Shown: positions 27,093 to 33,270 of the stretch, piece after piece
Layout of the letters: each line of letters begins with the position of its first letter
How positions within the stretch are numbered: position 1 is the first letter of the stretch
Origin: Alistipes sp.
GTDB taxonomy: Bacteria; Bacteroidota; Bacteroidia; Bacteroidales; Rikenellaceae
Length of the DNA: 33,270 nt
Assembly (NCBI GenBank): GCA_017531305.1
Contig: JAFXLG010000043.1
Location: 1 to 33,270 of the forward strand
Direction: 5' to 3'
The notes under the pieces: model-generated
Seen by the model: only the letters and a program-made list of their open reading frames with translations
What the model was told of the DNA's origin: nothing
Databases searched by the model: none
Made by a program: the position numbers and the translations under genes

Positions 27093-27100
27093 CAAAAGTA
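27093..27100 (-). promoter_or_regulatory. Candidate -7 box for tamB
   Basis: On the minus strand this reads TACTTTTG, matching TAnnTTTG, 22 bp upstream of the tamB ATG. It lies downstream of the tsaD start point, so the two promoters face each other. Confidence 0.55.
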
Positions 27101-27145
27101 ACAATTTTTCTATTAAAATAGAAAAAAACAGCATAAAACCTGCTT

Positions 27146-28174
27146 ATGGATATAACAATTCTCGGCATTGAGTCCTCTTGTGACGACACATCGGCTGCCG
27201 TTTTGCGTGGTACGACACTTCTGTCGAACGTCATTGCATCGCAAGCCGTACACGTAAAGTATGGTGGCGTGATACCCGAATTGGCTTCACGCGCCCACCA
27301 GCAAAACATTATCCCTGTGGTCGATACCGCACTCAAGGATGCAAGAGTAAGCATCGACAAGATTGATGCCATTGCCTTTACGCGAGGTCCGGGATTACTC
27401 GGCTCTCTGCTTGTCGGCACATCCTTTGCCAAAGGACTCGCGATAGCCAACAAAATTCCACTCGTAGAGGTAAATCATCTACAAGGTCACATACTCTCCC
27501 ACTTTGTTGATCTTCCCGACAGAGAGTTGCCTCATCCAGAGTTCCCATTCCTATGTCTATTGGTCAGCGGCGGACACACCCAGATCGTAAAGGTAAATTC
27601 CCCTTTGGAGATGGAGATTATCGGCTCGACTATTGACGATGCCGCAGGCGAAGCGTTCGACAAGTGCGCCAAAGTTATGGGTTTGCCCTACCCAGGTGGT
27701 CCTGTGATTGACCGACTTGCCAAAGAGGGTAATCCCAAGGCATTTACATTTGCCAAGCCCCACGTCAAGGGTGAATTTGATTACTCATTCTCTGGTCTGA
27801 AGACCTCATTCCTCTACACTCTGCGCGATGCAGTTAAGGAGGATGCTGATTTTGTGGAGAAGAATAAAGCTGACCTATGCGCTTCGCTGCAGTCAACCAT
27901 CATCGACATTCTGCTCGACAAGCTCATCAAGGCAACCAAATTATTGGGAATCAAAGATGTAGCCATAGCAGGAGGAGTTTCAGCAAACTCAGGATTAAGA
28001 GAGGCTGTCGCTGAAGCAGGTCGCCGAAGAGGATGGCGCACATTCATCCCCGAGCTGAAATTCACTACCGATAATGCAGCCATGATCGCCATATCGGGTT
28101 ATTATCGCTACAAGCAAGGTATGATCTCCGATTTGGGAATTTCGCCCGTAGCCCGATTGGAGGAGATTTTATAA
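27146..28174 (+). CDS. tsaD: tRNA N6-adenosine threonylcarbamoyltransferase
   Basis: 342 aa, normal length. It transfers the threonylcarbamoyl group to A37 of ANN-decoding tRNAs, working with TsaB and TsaE. ASKHA-fold motifs: the N-terminal LGIESSCDDTSAAV (6-19), the metal-binding pair His111 and His115 in NHLQGH, SGGHTQIV, and DDAAGEAFDKCAK. The C-terminal AGGVSANSGLRE and FTTDNAAMIA blocks are present. Neither tsaB nor tsaE is in the window. It is divergent from tamB. Confidence 0.97.
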   Translation: MDITILGIESSCDDTSAAVLRGTTLLSNVIASQAVHVKYGGVIPELASRAHQQNIIPVVDTALKDARVSIDKIDAIAFTRGPGLLGSLLVGTSFAKGLAIANKIPLVEVNHLQGHILSHFVDLPDRELPHPEFPFLCLLVSGGHTQIVKVNSPLEMEIIGSTIDDAAGEAFDKCAKVMGLPYPGGPVIDRLAKEGNPKAFTFAKPHVKGEFDYSFSGLKTSFLYTLRDAVKEDADFVEKNKADLCASLQSTIIDILLDKLIKATKLLGIKDVAIAGGVSANSGLREAVAEAGRRRGWRTFIPELKFTTDNAAMIAISGYYRYKQGMISDLGISPVARLEEIL

Positions 28175-28210
28175 CATACTCTTAAATAATATAACATACT
28201 CTTAAATAAA
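28171..28210. repeat. Tandem duplication of a 20-bp unit at the 3' end of tsaD
   Basis: The unit ATAACATACTCTTAAATAAT (28171-28190) is repeated directly at 28191-28210 with one difference at the last base. The first copy includes the tsaD stop codon. There is no spacer and no third copy. Confidence 0.85.
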
Positions 28211-28224
28211 ACACTACGCCTAAG

Positions 28225-28256
28225 CCCCGAAGCCAATCTGCGGTTTCGGGGTTTTT
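28225..28256 (+). terminator. Rho-independent terminator of tsaD
   Basis: CCCCGAA (28225-28231) pairs with TTCGGGG (28245-28251), with partial pairing further in, followed by TTTTT. It comes after the 20-bp tandem repeat. Confidence 0.8.
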
Positions 28257-28335
28257 CACTTCTCTGACTCAAGAGTATTGCGAAAGTTGCTTATGGAAAA
28301 ATCAAACATTATTTTCGCTATTTAAGATATTTTAC

Positions 28336-28344
28336 TAACTTTGC
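28336..28344 (+). promoter_or_regulatory. Candidate -7 box for the nitronate monooxygenase-like gene
   Basis: TAACTTTGC matches TAnnTTTGC, 40 bp upstream of the ATG at 28385. A small inverted repeat, TAACT (28336-28340) and AGTTA (28347-28351), overlies the box and could be an operator. Confidence 0.6.
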
Positions 28345-28384
28345 GGAGTTAAACCAAAAAGTTGGATAAACATATTTTTTACAC

Positions 28385-29470
28385 ATGAAAACACTAAAAA
28401 TTGGAGACCTTCTGGCGCAAGTTCCTATCGTGCAAGGAGGTATGGGCGTAGGCATTTCTCTTTCGGGATTAGCATCAGCCGTAGCTAATGCTGGCGGAAT
28501 TGGCGTTATCGCATCTGCTGGATTGGGAGTAATATATCGAGATTTTGCATCGAATTTTGCCGAGGCGAGTATCTATGGTCTGAAAGAGGAGCTAAAGAAG
28601 GCTCGTCAAGCCACAAAAGGCATCATCGGAGTAAATATCATGGTCGCTCTTACCAATTTTGCCGACATGGCAAAGACCGCAATCAAGGAGCATACCGACA
28701 TAATCTTCTCAGGCGCAGGACTTCCACTCAACCTGCCATCATTCCTTGAGAAAGATTCGACAACCAAACTTGTTCCGATCGTTTCATCGGCTCGCGCCCT
28801 GAAGCTCATAGCAAGACGTTGGATCGGAGAATATGGCTACACTCCTGACGCTGTGGTAGTTGAAGGTCCTAAGGCGGGAGGTCATTTGGGCTACAACAAC
28901 GACCAGATCTCTGACCCCGACTTTTCACTCGAAAAGACAGTTCCCGAAGTTGCAGCCGCAGCCAAAGAGATTGGCGAAAAGCAAGGTCGCCACATTCCAG
29001 TCATTGCAGGTGGTGGAATTTATACAGGCGAAGATATCTACAACATCATCGAACTTGGAGCCGATGGCGTGCAGATGGGAACACGTTTTGTCACCACCAC
29101 AGAGTGTGACGCATCGGATATCTTCAAGCAGAGTTACATCACAGCACAAAAGGAGGATATCGAGATTATTCAGAGCCCTGTCGGGTTGCCCGGAAGAGCT
29201 ATACACAATACATTTTTGGAAAAGGTAAAACAGGGACTCAAACAACCTAAAGCATGCCCATTCGATTGCATCAAAACGTGCGACATAAGCCGTTCGCCAT
29301 ACTGCATCATGTTGGCTCTATACAACGCCTTCAAGGGCAAGATGGAGCAGGGTTATGCCTTCTGCGGTAGCAACGCTTGGCGAGCAGAAAAAATTATCAG
29401 CGTGAAAGAATTAATAGCTGAACTAAAACTTGAGTTTAACGCAAAAATCGGCTCATTAAAAGGTGTTTAA
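28385..29470 (+). CDS. FMN-dependent nitronate monooxygenase / FabK-like (YrpB) oxidoreductase
   Basis: 361 aa. TIM-barrel flavoprotein of the NMO/FabK family: the N-terminal PIVQGGMGVGIS, GAGLPLNLP (111-118), the EGPKAGGHLGY loop with His167 (160-170), VIAGGGIYTG (206-214) and LGADGVQMGTRF (224-235) for FMN phosphate binding. The family includes nitronate monooxygenases and the enoyl-ACP reductase FabK; which one this is cannot be decided here, and no fab genes are adjacent. A C-terminal Cys cluster (Cys291, 295, 299, 307, pattern Cx3Cx3Cx7C, plus Cys327) is notable and could bind a metal or Fe-S centre. It has its own promoter and shares a hairpin terminator with the terminase gene. Confidence 0.9.
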   Translation: MKTLKIGDLLAQVPIVQGGMGVGISLSGLASAVANAGGIGVIASAGLGVIYRDFASNFAEASIYGLKEELKKARQATKGIIGVNIMVALTNFADMAKTAIKEHTDIIFSGAGLPLNLPSFLEKDSTTKLVPIVSSARALKLIARRWIGEYGYTPDAVVVEGPKAGGHLGYNNDQISDPDFSLEKTVPEVAAAAKEIGEKQGRHIPVIAGGGIYTGEDIYNIIELGADGVQMGTRFVTTTECDASDIFKQSYITAQKEDIEIIQSPVGLPGRAIHNTFLEKVKQGLKQPKACPFDCIKTCDISRSPYCIMLALYNAFKGKMEQGYAFCGSNAWRAEKIISVKELIAELKLEFNAKIGSLKGV

Positions 29471-29493
29471 CAGCGTTTAATTCAACTGATACT

Positions 29494-29525
29494 TAAGGGG
29501 TGGTTTTGCACAAAACTACCCCTTA
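29494..29525. terminator. Bidirectional hairpin between the flavoprotein and terminase genes
   Basis: TAAGGGGTGGTTTTG (29494-29508) and CAAAACTACCCCTTA (29511-29525) form a 15-bp stem with one G-T wobble. The right arm contains the terminase stop codon (29523-29525). The innermost pairs must open because only 2 nt separate the arms. Confidence 0.75.
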
Positions 29526-31034
29526 GTTCTTACGAGTAAAGAAACCTACCCGATGTATTTTTGTCGGGCGTTGCACTACCGCCTCATGTTCGACAATTCC
29601 AGTCAAAACATCAGCCGCATCGTGCCAACGGTTAGACTTAAAGTCGCGGCGATAATTACTCAAATGTGCATATAGCTCAGACCACATCTGTTTCCACATA
29701 CGAGGGAAGCGTACCGAGTGCAAAACCGTAGCTGAGTTGGAGAGGATGCGAGCCTCTTTATTGCCACTTTGGTGAAACCAATCAACCTTGACCTTCGGAG
29801 CAAGACGTTGCACAGCTCGGGCAAATCCCCTACCACCATTATTACTCTCAACAAGAGCCGAACGCACATCGGACCCAGCGAGCATCTGTGCTACCATACC
29901 TTCGGTCTGCTCCATCGGAGAGCGAGAATAGACCACATCCAAGATATAAATCACGCCATCGGCATCGACTGCATAATTCATTGAGCAGAGATAATCATCA
30001 CCCATATCTGCCGTATCGGTATAATTCGAACGGCGCACAATTTCGCGAGGCAGCACATCGTAGGTCAAGAAACCATCGCCATACAACAATCCACCCTGAG
30101 ACGAGGGACGTCCCTGATACATACACTCAAAGCGAACAGGGTCAAGACGCCGTTTGGATGCAAGCAGAGCCTCATTCTGACGGTCGCGCCACAAAGCCTC
30201 ACCCACCTGACGCGGATCAAATTCGGAGGGCGGAGTAGTCTTGATGGCTTCGAGATTCAGGGATAGCCAATCGTGTTTGCCAAGTTTATCAATATCACTC
30301 CATTCAGTAAGATCAACGCATCGTTCGTGGGAACGAATCACACCGATGAGATCATCCTCGTGCCAACGAGTAAAAACGATCAACTCCTGCGAGTCGTTAT
30401 GCATACGCGTTCTAACCACCGAGGTGTACCACTCCCAGCAATTCTCACGTATGATGGGCGAATTTGCCTCCATAGCATCTTTATAGAGGTCATCCAGAAT
30501 AAAACAATCCACCCGATTACCTGTCAGCGAGCCTTCGCGCCCAACCGAGAGCAGGCATCCATCTCTGCCGACAATCTCAACCTCATCGGCAGTACGCAGA
30601 TACTGAGGAGGTTTGCCACCACACTTAATGCGCGTATCGGGGAAAATTTCGGCATACTCGCGACTCTCGATTATACGCTGCACGCGGCGGTTGAACTTAT
30701 TGGCAAGCGAGGAGGAGTATGAGGCGATTGCTAACTTAACGTCAGGATTAATTCCCAACATATAGGCAGGCAACAGAGTGCTTGCCCCCACGCTTTTGCC
30801 ATGTTGTGGGGGCATCGAGACCATCAACTTGCGGATTCGACCTCGCGCAAATAGTTCCAGAAGATGGTAATAGTTGCGATGAAAGTTCTGAATCTCCAAA
30901 AACGGATAGATATGAGAGGCGAATTTCTCAAACGAGGAGAACTCCGAAGGATCAAACTCCTCGAGTGGCTCATACAGAGGTTCAAGAGTCTTGAAAGCCT
31001 CATCGTATTGAGATAAAATGTAATTTTGGTTCAT
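29523..31034 (-). CDS. Phage-type terminase large subunit (orphan)
   Basis: 503 aa, full length for a TerL. The ATPase domain has Walker A MPPQHGKS (74-81), Walker B CFILDD (177-182) and coupling motif FTRWHEDD (221-228). The nuclease domain keeps its acidic clusters: DTAD (Asp340, Asp343), VESNNGG (Glu396) and HDAADVL (Asp472, Asp475). By family it is the packaging motor that translocates and cuts phage DNA. No frameshift or stop is visible. No small terminase, portal, capsid or tail gene is within the window. A 99-aa gene lies 10 bp upstream on the same strand, and a CI/LexA-like repressor is divergent beyond that. It may be a prophage remnant, part of a satellite, or a retained host gene; sequence alone cannot decide. 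Confidence 0.93.
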   Translation of the reverse strand: MNQNYILSQYDEAFKTLEPLYEPLEEFDPSEFSSFEKFASHIYPFLEIQNFHRNYYHLLELFARGRIRKLMVSMPPQHGKSVGASTLLPAYMLGINPDVKLAIASYSSSLANKFNRRVQRIIESREYAEIFPDTRIKCGGKPPQYLRTADEVEIVGRDGCLLSVGREGSLTGNRVDCFILDDLYKDAMEANSPIIRENCWEWYTSVVRTRMHNDSQELIVFTRWHEDDLIGVIRSHERCVDLTEWSDIDKLGKHDWLSLNLEAIKTTPPSEFDPRQVGEALWRDRQNEALLASKRRLDPVRFECMYQGRPSSQGGLLYGDGFLTYDVLPREIVRRSNYTDTADMGDDYLCSMNYAVDADGVIYILDVVYSRSPMEQTEGMVAQMLAGSDVRSALVESNNGGRGFARAVQRLAPKVKVDWFHQSGNKEARILSNSATVLHSVRFPRMWKQMWSELYAHLSNYRRDFKSNRWHDAADVLTGIVEHEAVVQRPTKIHRVGFFTRKN

Positions 31035-31044
31035 AGTAATTGAT

Positions 31045-31344
31045 TTAAAGCATTTGTTTAATTACATTGCGTAAATCGTTGAAAGAAAAGTCGTTTAACA
31101 CTTCGCCACACTCACCCATAGTGTGAAACTCCCACCATACGGGAACAACATCTTTTACGCCTCCAACATAGCCCACCGAGCGATCATCTGCCTCGTAATA
31201 AATTATAGCAGAGAGTACCATTTTACACGTGATACCCTCAAAATCAAATTCAAACGAGCCAGAATAATACTCTTTGCCGCCGAGACGGTCGATAAGATTA
31301 CGGGCAACCTCATCATAAAGTTCAGGTAAAATTTCGTACATCAT
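31045..31344 (-). CDS. Unknown small protein upstream of terminase
   Basis: 99 aa, soluble, acidic, no signal peptide. I do not recognise the family. The middle is beta-rich (YYSGSFEFDFEGITCKMVLSA at about 26-46), with a Trp pair in VPVWWEFHT (67-75) and a C-terminal helix (FNDLRNVIKQML). It ends 10 bp before the terminase start codon, so the two are almost certainly translated from one mRNA. Its position where a small terminase is often found is suggestive, but it has no visible HTH DNA-binding motif and is short for a TerS. It could equally be an accessory or regulatory protein of the mobile element. ATG at 31344; a second Met immediately follows. Confidence 0.65.
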   Translation of the reverse strand: MMYEILPELYDEVARNLIDRLGGKEYYSGSFEFDFEGITCKMVLSAIIYYEADDRSVGYVGGVKDVVPVWWEFHTMGECGEVLNDFSFNDLRNVIKQML

Positions 31345-31475
31345 TGATTTTCTATTAATTTTATTTGTTTTTAAAATAAATTGCTTAACTTTGCATTACA
31401 AAGATATATTCAGTTTTTGAATTTTAGTATCACAAAGTACAAAATTTTAATATAATATTTTCTAATAGATTTACC
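31345..31475. promoter_or_regulatory. AT-rich divergent control region between orf99/terL and the S24 repressor
   Basis: 131 bp. Plus promoter: TTTG (31364-31367) as -33, then 18 bp, then TAACTTTGC (31386-31394), leading to the repressor with a leader of about 75 nt. Minus promoter: TATCTTTG on the minus strand (31399-31406), leading to orf99/terL. The -7 boxes are 4 bp apart and face each other. Candidate operators: CTTTG-catta-CAAAG (31389-31403), which overlies both boxes; a second CACAAAG site at 31431-31437; and an imperfect palindrome AATTTTAGTA (31420-31429) / TACAAAATT (31438-31446). The arrangement resembles a phage genetic switch, with the S24 protein as the likely binder; binding is inferred. 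Confidence 0.6.
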
Positions 31476-32147
31476 ATGAGAGAGAGATTAAAACTGATAC
31501 GCAAGGAGCTTAATTTGACTCAAGAGCAATTAGCTCAGCGACTTGGCATCGGAAAGGCAGCACTTTCGATGATCGAAACAGGCAAGTGCGGATTATCTAC
31601 ACGCAACAAAAATATTTTAGTTCAAGAATTGAACGTAAATCCCGAATGGATTGAGAGTGGCAAAGGCAATATGTTCAACGCCGAGCCGAATCTCAACCAA
31701 TTTAAATTGCGTAGCGACAATTCGCTACCGATGCAGAGCGTGCCTTTGTATCATGTGGAGGCTACAGCTGGATTGGTGCCGCTATTTACCAATCAGCAGG
31801 AGGCGAAGCCTGAAAATTTCATACATATACCCAATCTGCCCAAATGTGACGGAGCAATATATATAGTAGGCGACTCAATGTATCCATTACTGAAAAGTGG
31901 AGATATTGTACTCTACAAGCAGTTACAGGATCTGGACAACATCTTTTGGGGCGATATGTATCTGCTGTCGATTGACCTTGACGGAGAGGAGTATATCACA
32001 GTAAAGTATATTCAGAAATCGGATCGCGAAGGTTACGTCAAGTTGGTGAGCCAAAATCCGCACCATGCCGACAAGGATATAGAAATAAGCCGCATCAGAG
32101 CTTGTGCCATAGTCAAGGCGAGTATCCGCATGAACTCTCTCAGATAG
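31476..32147 (+). CDS. CI/LexA-like repressor, HTH (XRE) plus S24 peptidase domain
   Basis: 223 aa. The N-terminal XRE helix-turn-helix is at about 5-58 (LNLTQEQLAQRLGIGKAALSM). The C-terminal S24/LexA-type domain is at about 90-215, with catalytic Ser134 in GDSMYPLLKSGDIV and Lys177 in YITVKYI. An Ala98-Gly99 pair in VEATAGLV is placed before the catalytic domain as in self-cleaving repressors. By family it represses phage or mobile-element promoters and may be inactivated by RecA-stimulated self-cleavage during DNA damage. It is divergent from orf99/terL across a compact switch-like region and precedes the EamA gene by 27 bp. Confidence 0.93.
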   Translation: MRERLKLIRKELNLTQEQLAQRLGIGKAALSMIETGKCGLSTRNKNILVQELNVNPEWIESGKGNMFNAEPNLNQFKLRSDNSLPMQSVPLYHVEATAGLVPLFTNQQEAKPENFIHIPNLPKCDGAIYIVGDSMYPLLKSGDIVLYKQLQDLDNIFWGDMYLLSIDLDGEEYITVKYIQKSDREGYVKLVSQNPHHADKDIEISRIRACAIVKASIRMNSLR

Positions 32148-32174
32148 GCTAATCTTACCAGCGCAAAGATCATC

Positions 32175-33107
32175 ATGAAGGGATTTGCTCAAACAAATAG
32201 CAAAGCCATATATCACATTATGGCTATTGCCGTAGCGGCTATATGGGGTACGACATTTATCAGTTCGAAGATACTCATCCAAGAGGGACTATCGCCTGCC
32301 GAGATAATGTTACTGCGTTTTGCGGTAGCATATATCGGCATTGCGCTCTTCACACGCGAAAAGTGGTGGTGCGATTCTTGGAAGGATGAGTTACTGATGG
32401 TGGCATTGGGCATATCGGGAGGATCGCTATATTTTCTTCTGGAGAACACAGCTTTGGTCTATACCCAAGCATCGAACGTGGCGATAATAATAGCTGCCAC
32501 ACCCCTACTCACCACGCTCGCCATAGATCTTATAAGCCGTCAGGAGAGGGTGAAACGCTCGATATATTACTACTCGATAATATCGCTTTTAGGCGTTGCA
32601 TTGGTAGTATTTAACGGCAAATTCATACTCAAACTAAATCCAATAGGCGATATGCTCACGCTCGGGGCATCGCTCATGTGGGTTATATACAGCATCATAA
32701 TACTCAAAGTGCAGGATAGATACTCCTCGGCGATGATCTCGCGCAAGATATTTTTCTATGGAGTATTGACGCTGCTGCCATATTTTGCATTTGAGCCTCT
32801 CGACATCACATGGCAACTGCTATGCAAGCCTGTGGTGATGGGGAATCTGATATTTTTGGGAGTGTTGGCTTCGCTCGTATGTTATGTGGCGTGGAATATG
32901 GTTATCGGCAAGTTGGGTGCGATCAACTCGACAAATTACCTCTACCTAAACCCGATAGTGGCATTGATAACTTCGTATATAGTCTTAGATGAGCGAATCA
33001 CCGTTTTGGCAATCATCGGTACGGTGATGATTCTGGCAGGAGTCGCTCTGAGCCAACGTAAGGAGATTGGCAAAAAGGGGCAAAATGAGCAAATAAATTC
33101 GAACTAA
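32175..33107 (+). CDS. EamA/DMT family transporter
   Basis: 310 aa with about ten hydrophobic helices in two EamA repeats, first around residues 12-145 and second around 155-300. The first repeat carries the typical AAIWGTTFISSK start and LLRFAVAY; the second ends with GAINSTNYLYLNPIVALI and ERITVLAIIGTVMILAGVAL, the hallmark EamA block. Inner-membrane transporter of the drug/metabolite superfamily; substrate unknown. It starts 27 bp after the repressor stop, with no TAnnTTTG box in the gap, so it may be read from the repressor transcript. It may also be ordinary chromosomal DNA flanking the phage-like cassette. Confidence 0.92.
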   Translation: MKGFAQTNSKAIYHIMAIAVAAIWGTTFISSKILIQEGLSPAEIMLLRFAVAYIGIALFTREKWWCDSWKDELLMVALGISGGSLYFLLENTALVYTQASNVAIIIAATPLLTTLAIDLISRQERVKRSIYYYSIISLLGVALVVFNGKFILKLNPIGDMLTLGASLMWVIYSIIILKVQDRYSSAMISRKIFFYGVLTLLPYFAFEPLDITWQLLCKPVVMGNLIFLGVLASLVCYVAWNMVIGKLGAINSTNYLYLNPIVALITSYIVLDERITVLAIIGTVMILAGVALSQRKEIGKKGQNEQINSN

Positions 33108-33270
33108 CAGGTATAACGAGCGAAAATATTTTTTATTTTTGGAATAATCTTATAATCCGCTAAGAATAAAAAGTTTATGCGGAAAGTTTAAGAACGAGGT
33201 AATGAGTTGGCGACTGTTCTGATTTCTACATACTTGCATAATTTGCATTGATGTACAACTCATCTTGGAA
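33108..33270. other. Non-coding right end with candidate promoter and inverted repeats
   Basis: No ORF of note. TATTTTTG at 33134-33141 is a plus-strand TAnnTTTG box. Just after it, TCCGC (33156-33160) and GCGGA (33179-33183) can pair around an 18-nt loop. Further on, ATGAGTTG (33202-33209) pairs perfectly with CAACTCAT (33256-33263) across 46 nt. This could be the leader of a gene beyond the window or a small RNA; nothing recognisable as tRNA or a known riboswitch is visible. Confidence 0.4.
33134..33141 (+). promoter_or_regulatory. Candidate -7 box in the right-end non-coding region
   Basis: TATTTTTG fits TAnnTTTG. It lies 27 bp after the EamA stop codon and points off the right edge. There is no gene in the window to confirm it. 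Confidence 0.4.

Noticed and set aside
28171-28210. Possible CRISPR-like repeat after tsaD
   Set aside because: Only two adjacent 20-bp units with no spacer and no cas genes; it is a plain tandem duplication.
29471-32174. Attachment-site direct repeats flanking the terminase/repressor cassette
   Set aside because: I compared the sequences at both edges and found only very short matches (for example CAGCG), not enough to claim att sites; no integrase or tRNA is adjacent.
1-33270. tRNA, rRNA or insertion sequence in the window
   Set aside because: No cloverleaf-like sequence, rRNA segment, transposase or terminal inverted repeats with target duplications were recognised by eye; a tRNAscan/Infernal run would be decisive.

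Overview
The window looks like chromosomal DNA from a member of the Bacteroidota, most likely order Bacteroidales. Three things point there. Upstream regions repeatedly carry the Bacteroidetes-type -7 box TAnnTTTG(C) instead of a sigma-70 -10 box. Shine-Dalgarno sequences are mostly absent. The gene families are typical of the group: DUF4369-type TlpA lipoproteins, DUF1573, a Bacteroidetes-style TamB, and TsaD divergent from TamB. I cannot place the family from sequence reading alone. I recognise no rRNA, tRNA or CRISPR array.

Layout, left to right. 1-2388 (minus): a CxxCH-containing beta-propeller lipoprotein, followed by a membrane protein that runs off the left edge. 2672-9262 (plus): a tight six-gene run, valS - secreted glycoside hydrolase - rnhA - yjbR-like - MBL-fold hydrolase - SDR, closed by a strong bidirectional hairpin. 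9388-12688 (minus): lpxD followed by two paralogous TlpA-like thioredoxin lipoproteins. 12850-15195 (plus): a GNAT-like protein and gcvT, closed by another long hairpin. 15266-17302 (minus): glgB. 17411-20120 (plus): a POT-type peptide transporter and a membrane metallophosphoesterase, each with its own promoter. 20172-27070 (minus): tamB - exbB - exbD - tonB - DUF1573, which reads as one operon combining an outer-membrane assembly/lipid-transport factor with a proton-driven Ton-type motor. 27146-29470 (plus): tsaD and a nitronate-monooxygenase/FabK-like flavoprotein.

The accessory part is 29523-32147. It holds an apparently intact phage-type terminase large subunit, a 99-aa unknown protein just upstream of it, and a divergent lambda-CI/LexA-type (HTH + S24) repressor. 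Between the last two lies an AT-rich control region with two head-to-head promoters whose -7 boxes are only 4 bp apart. No small terminase, portal, capsid, tail or integrase gene is present, so this is an orphan packaging-motor cassette: a prophage remnant, part of a satellite, or a domesticated unit. An EamA transporter follows the repressor by 27 bp and may be transcribed with it. The final 160 bases are non-coding and contain a candidate promoter and inverted repeats.

Most of the window is housekeeping: translation (valS, tsaD), RNA/DNA metabolism (rnhA), lipid A (lpxD), envelope assembly and energy transduction (tamB, exbB/D, tonB), one-carbon metabolism (gcvT) and glycogen (glgB). The best candidates for something undescribed are the orphan TerL/repressor cassette, the coupling of tamB to a Ton motor, and the haem-motif lipoprotein with its membrane partner.
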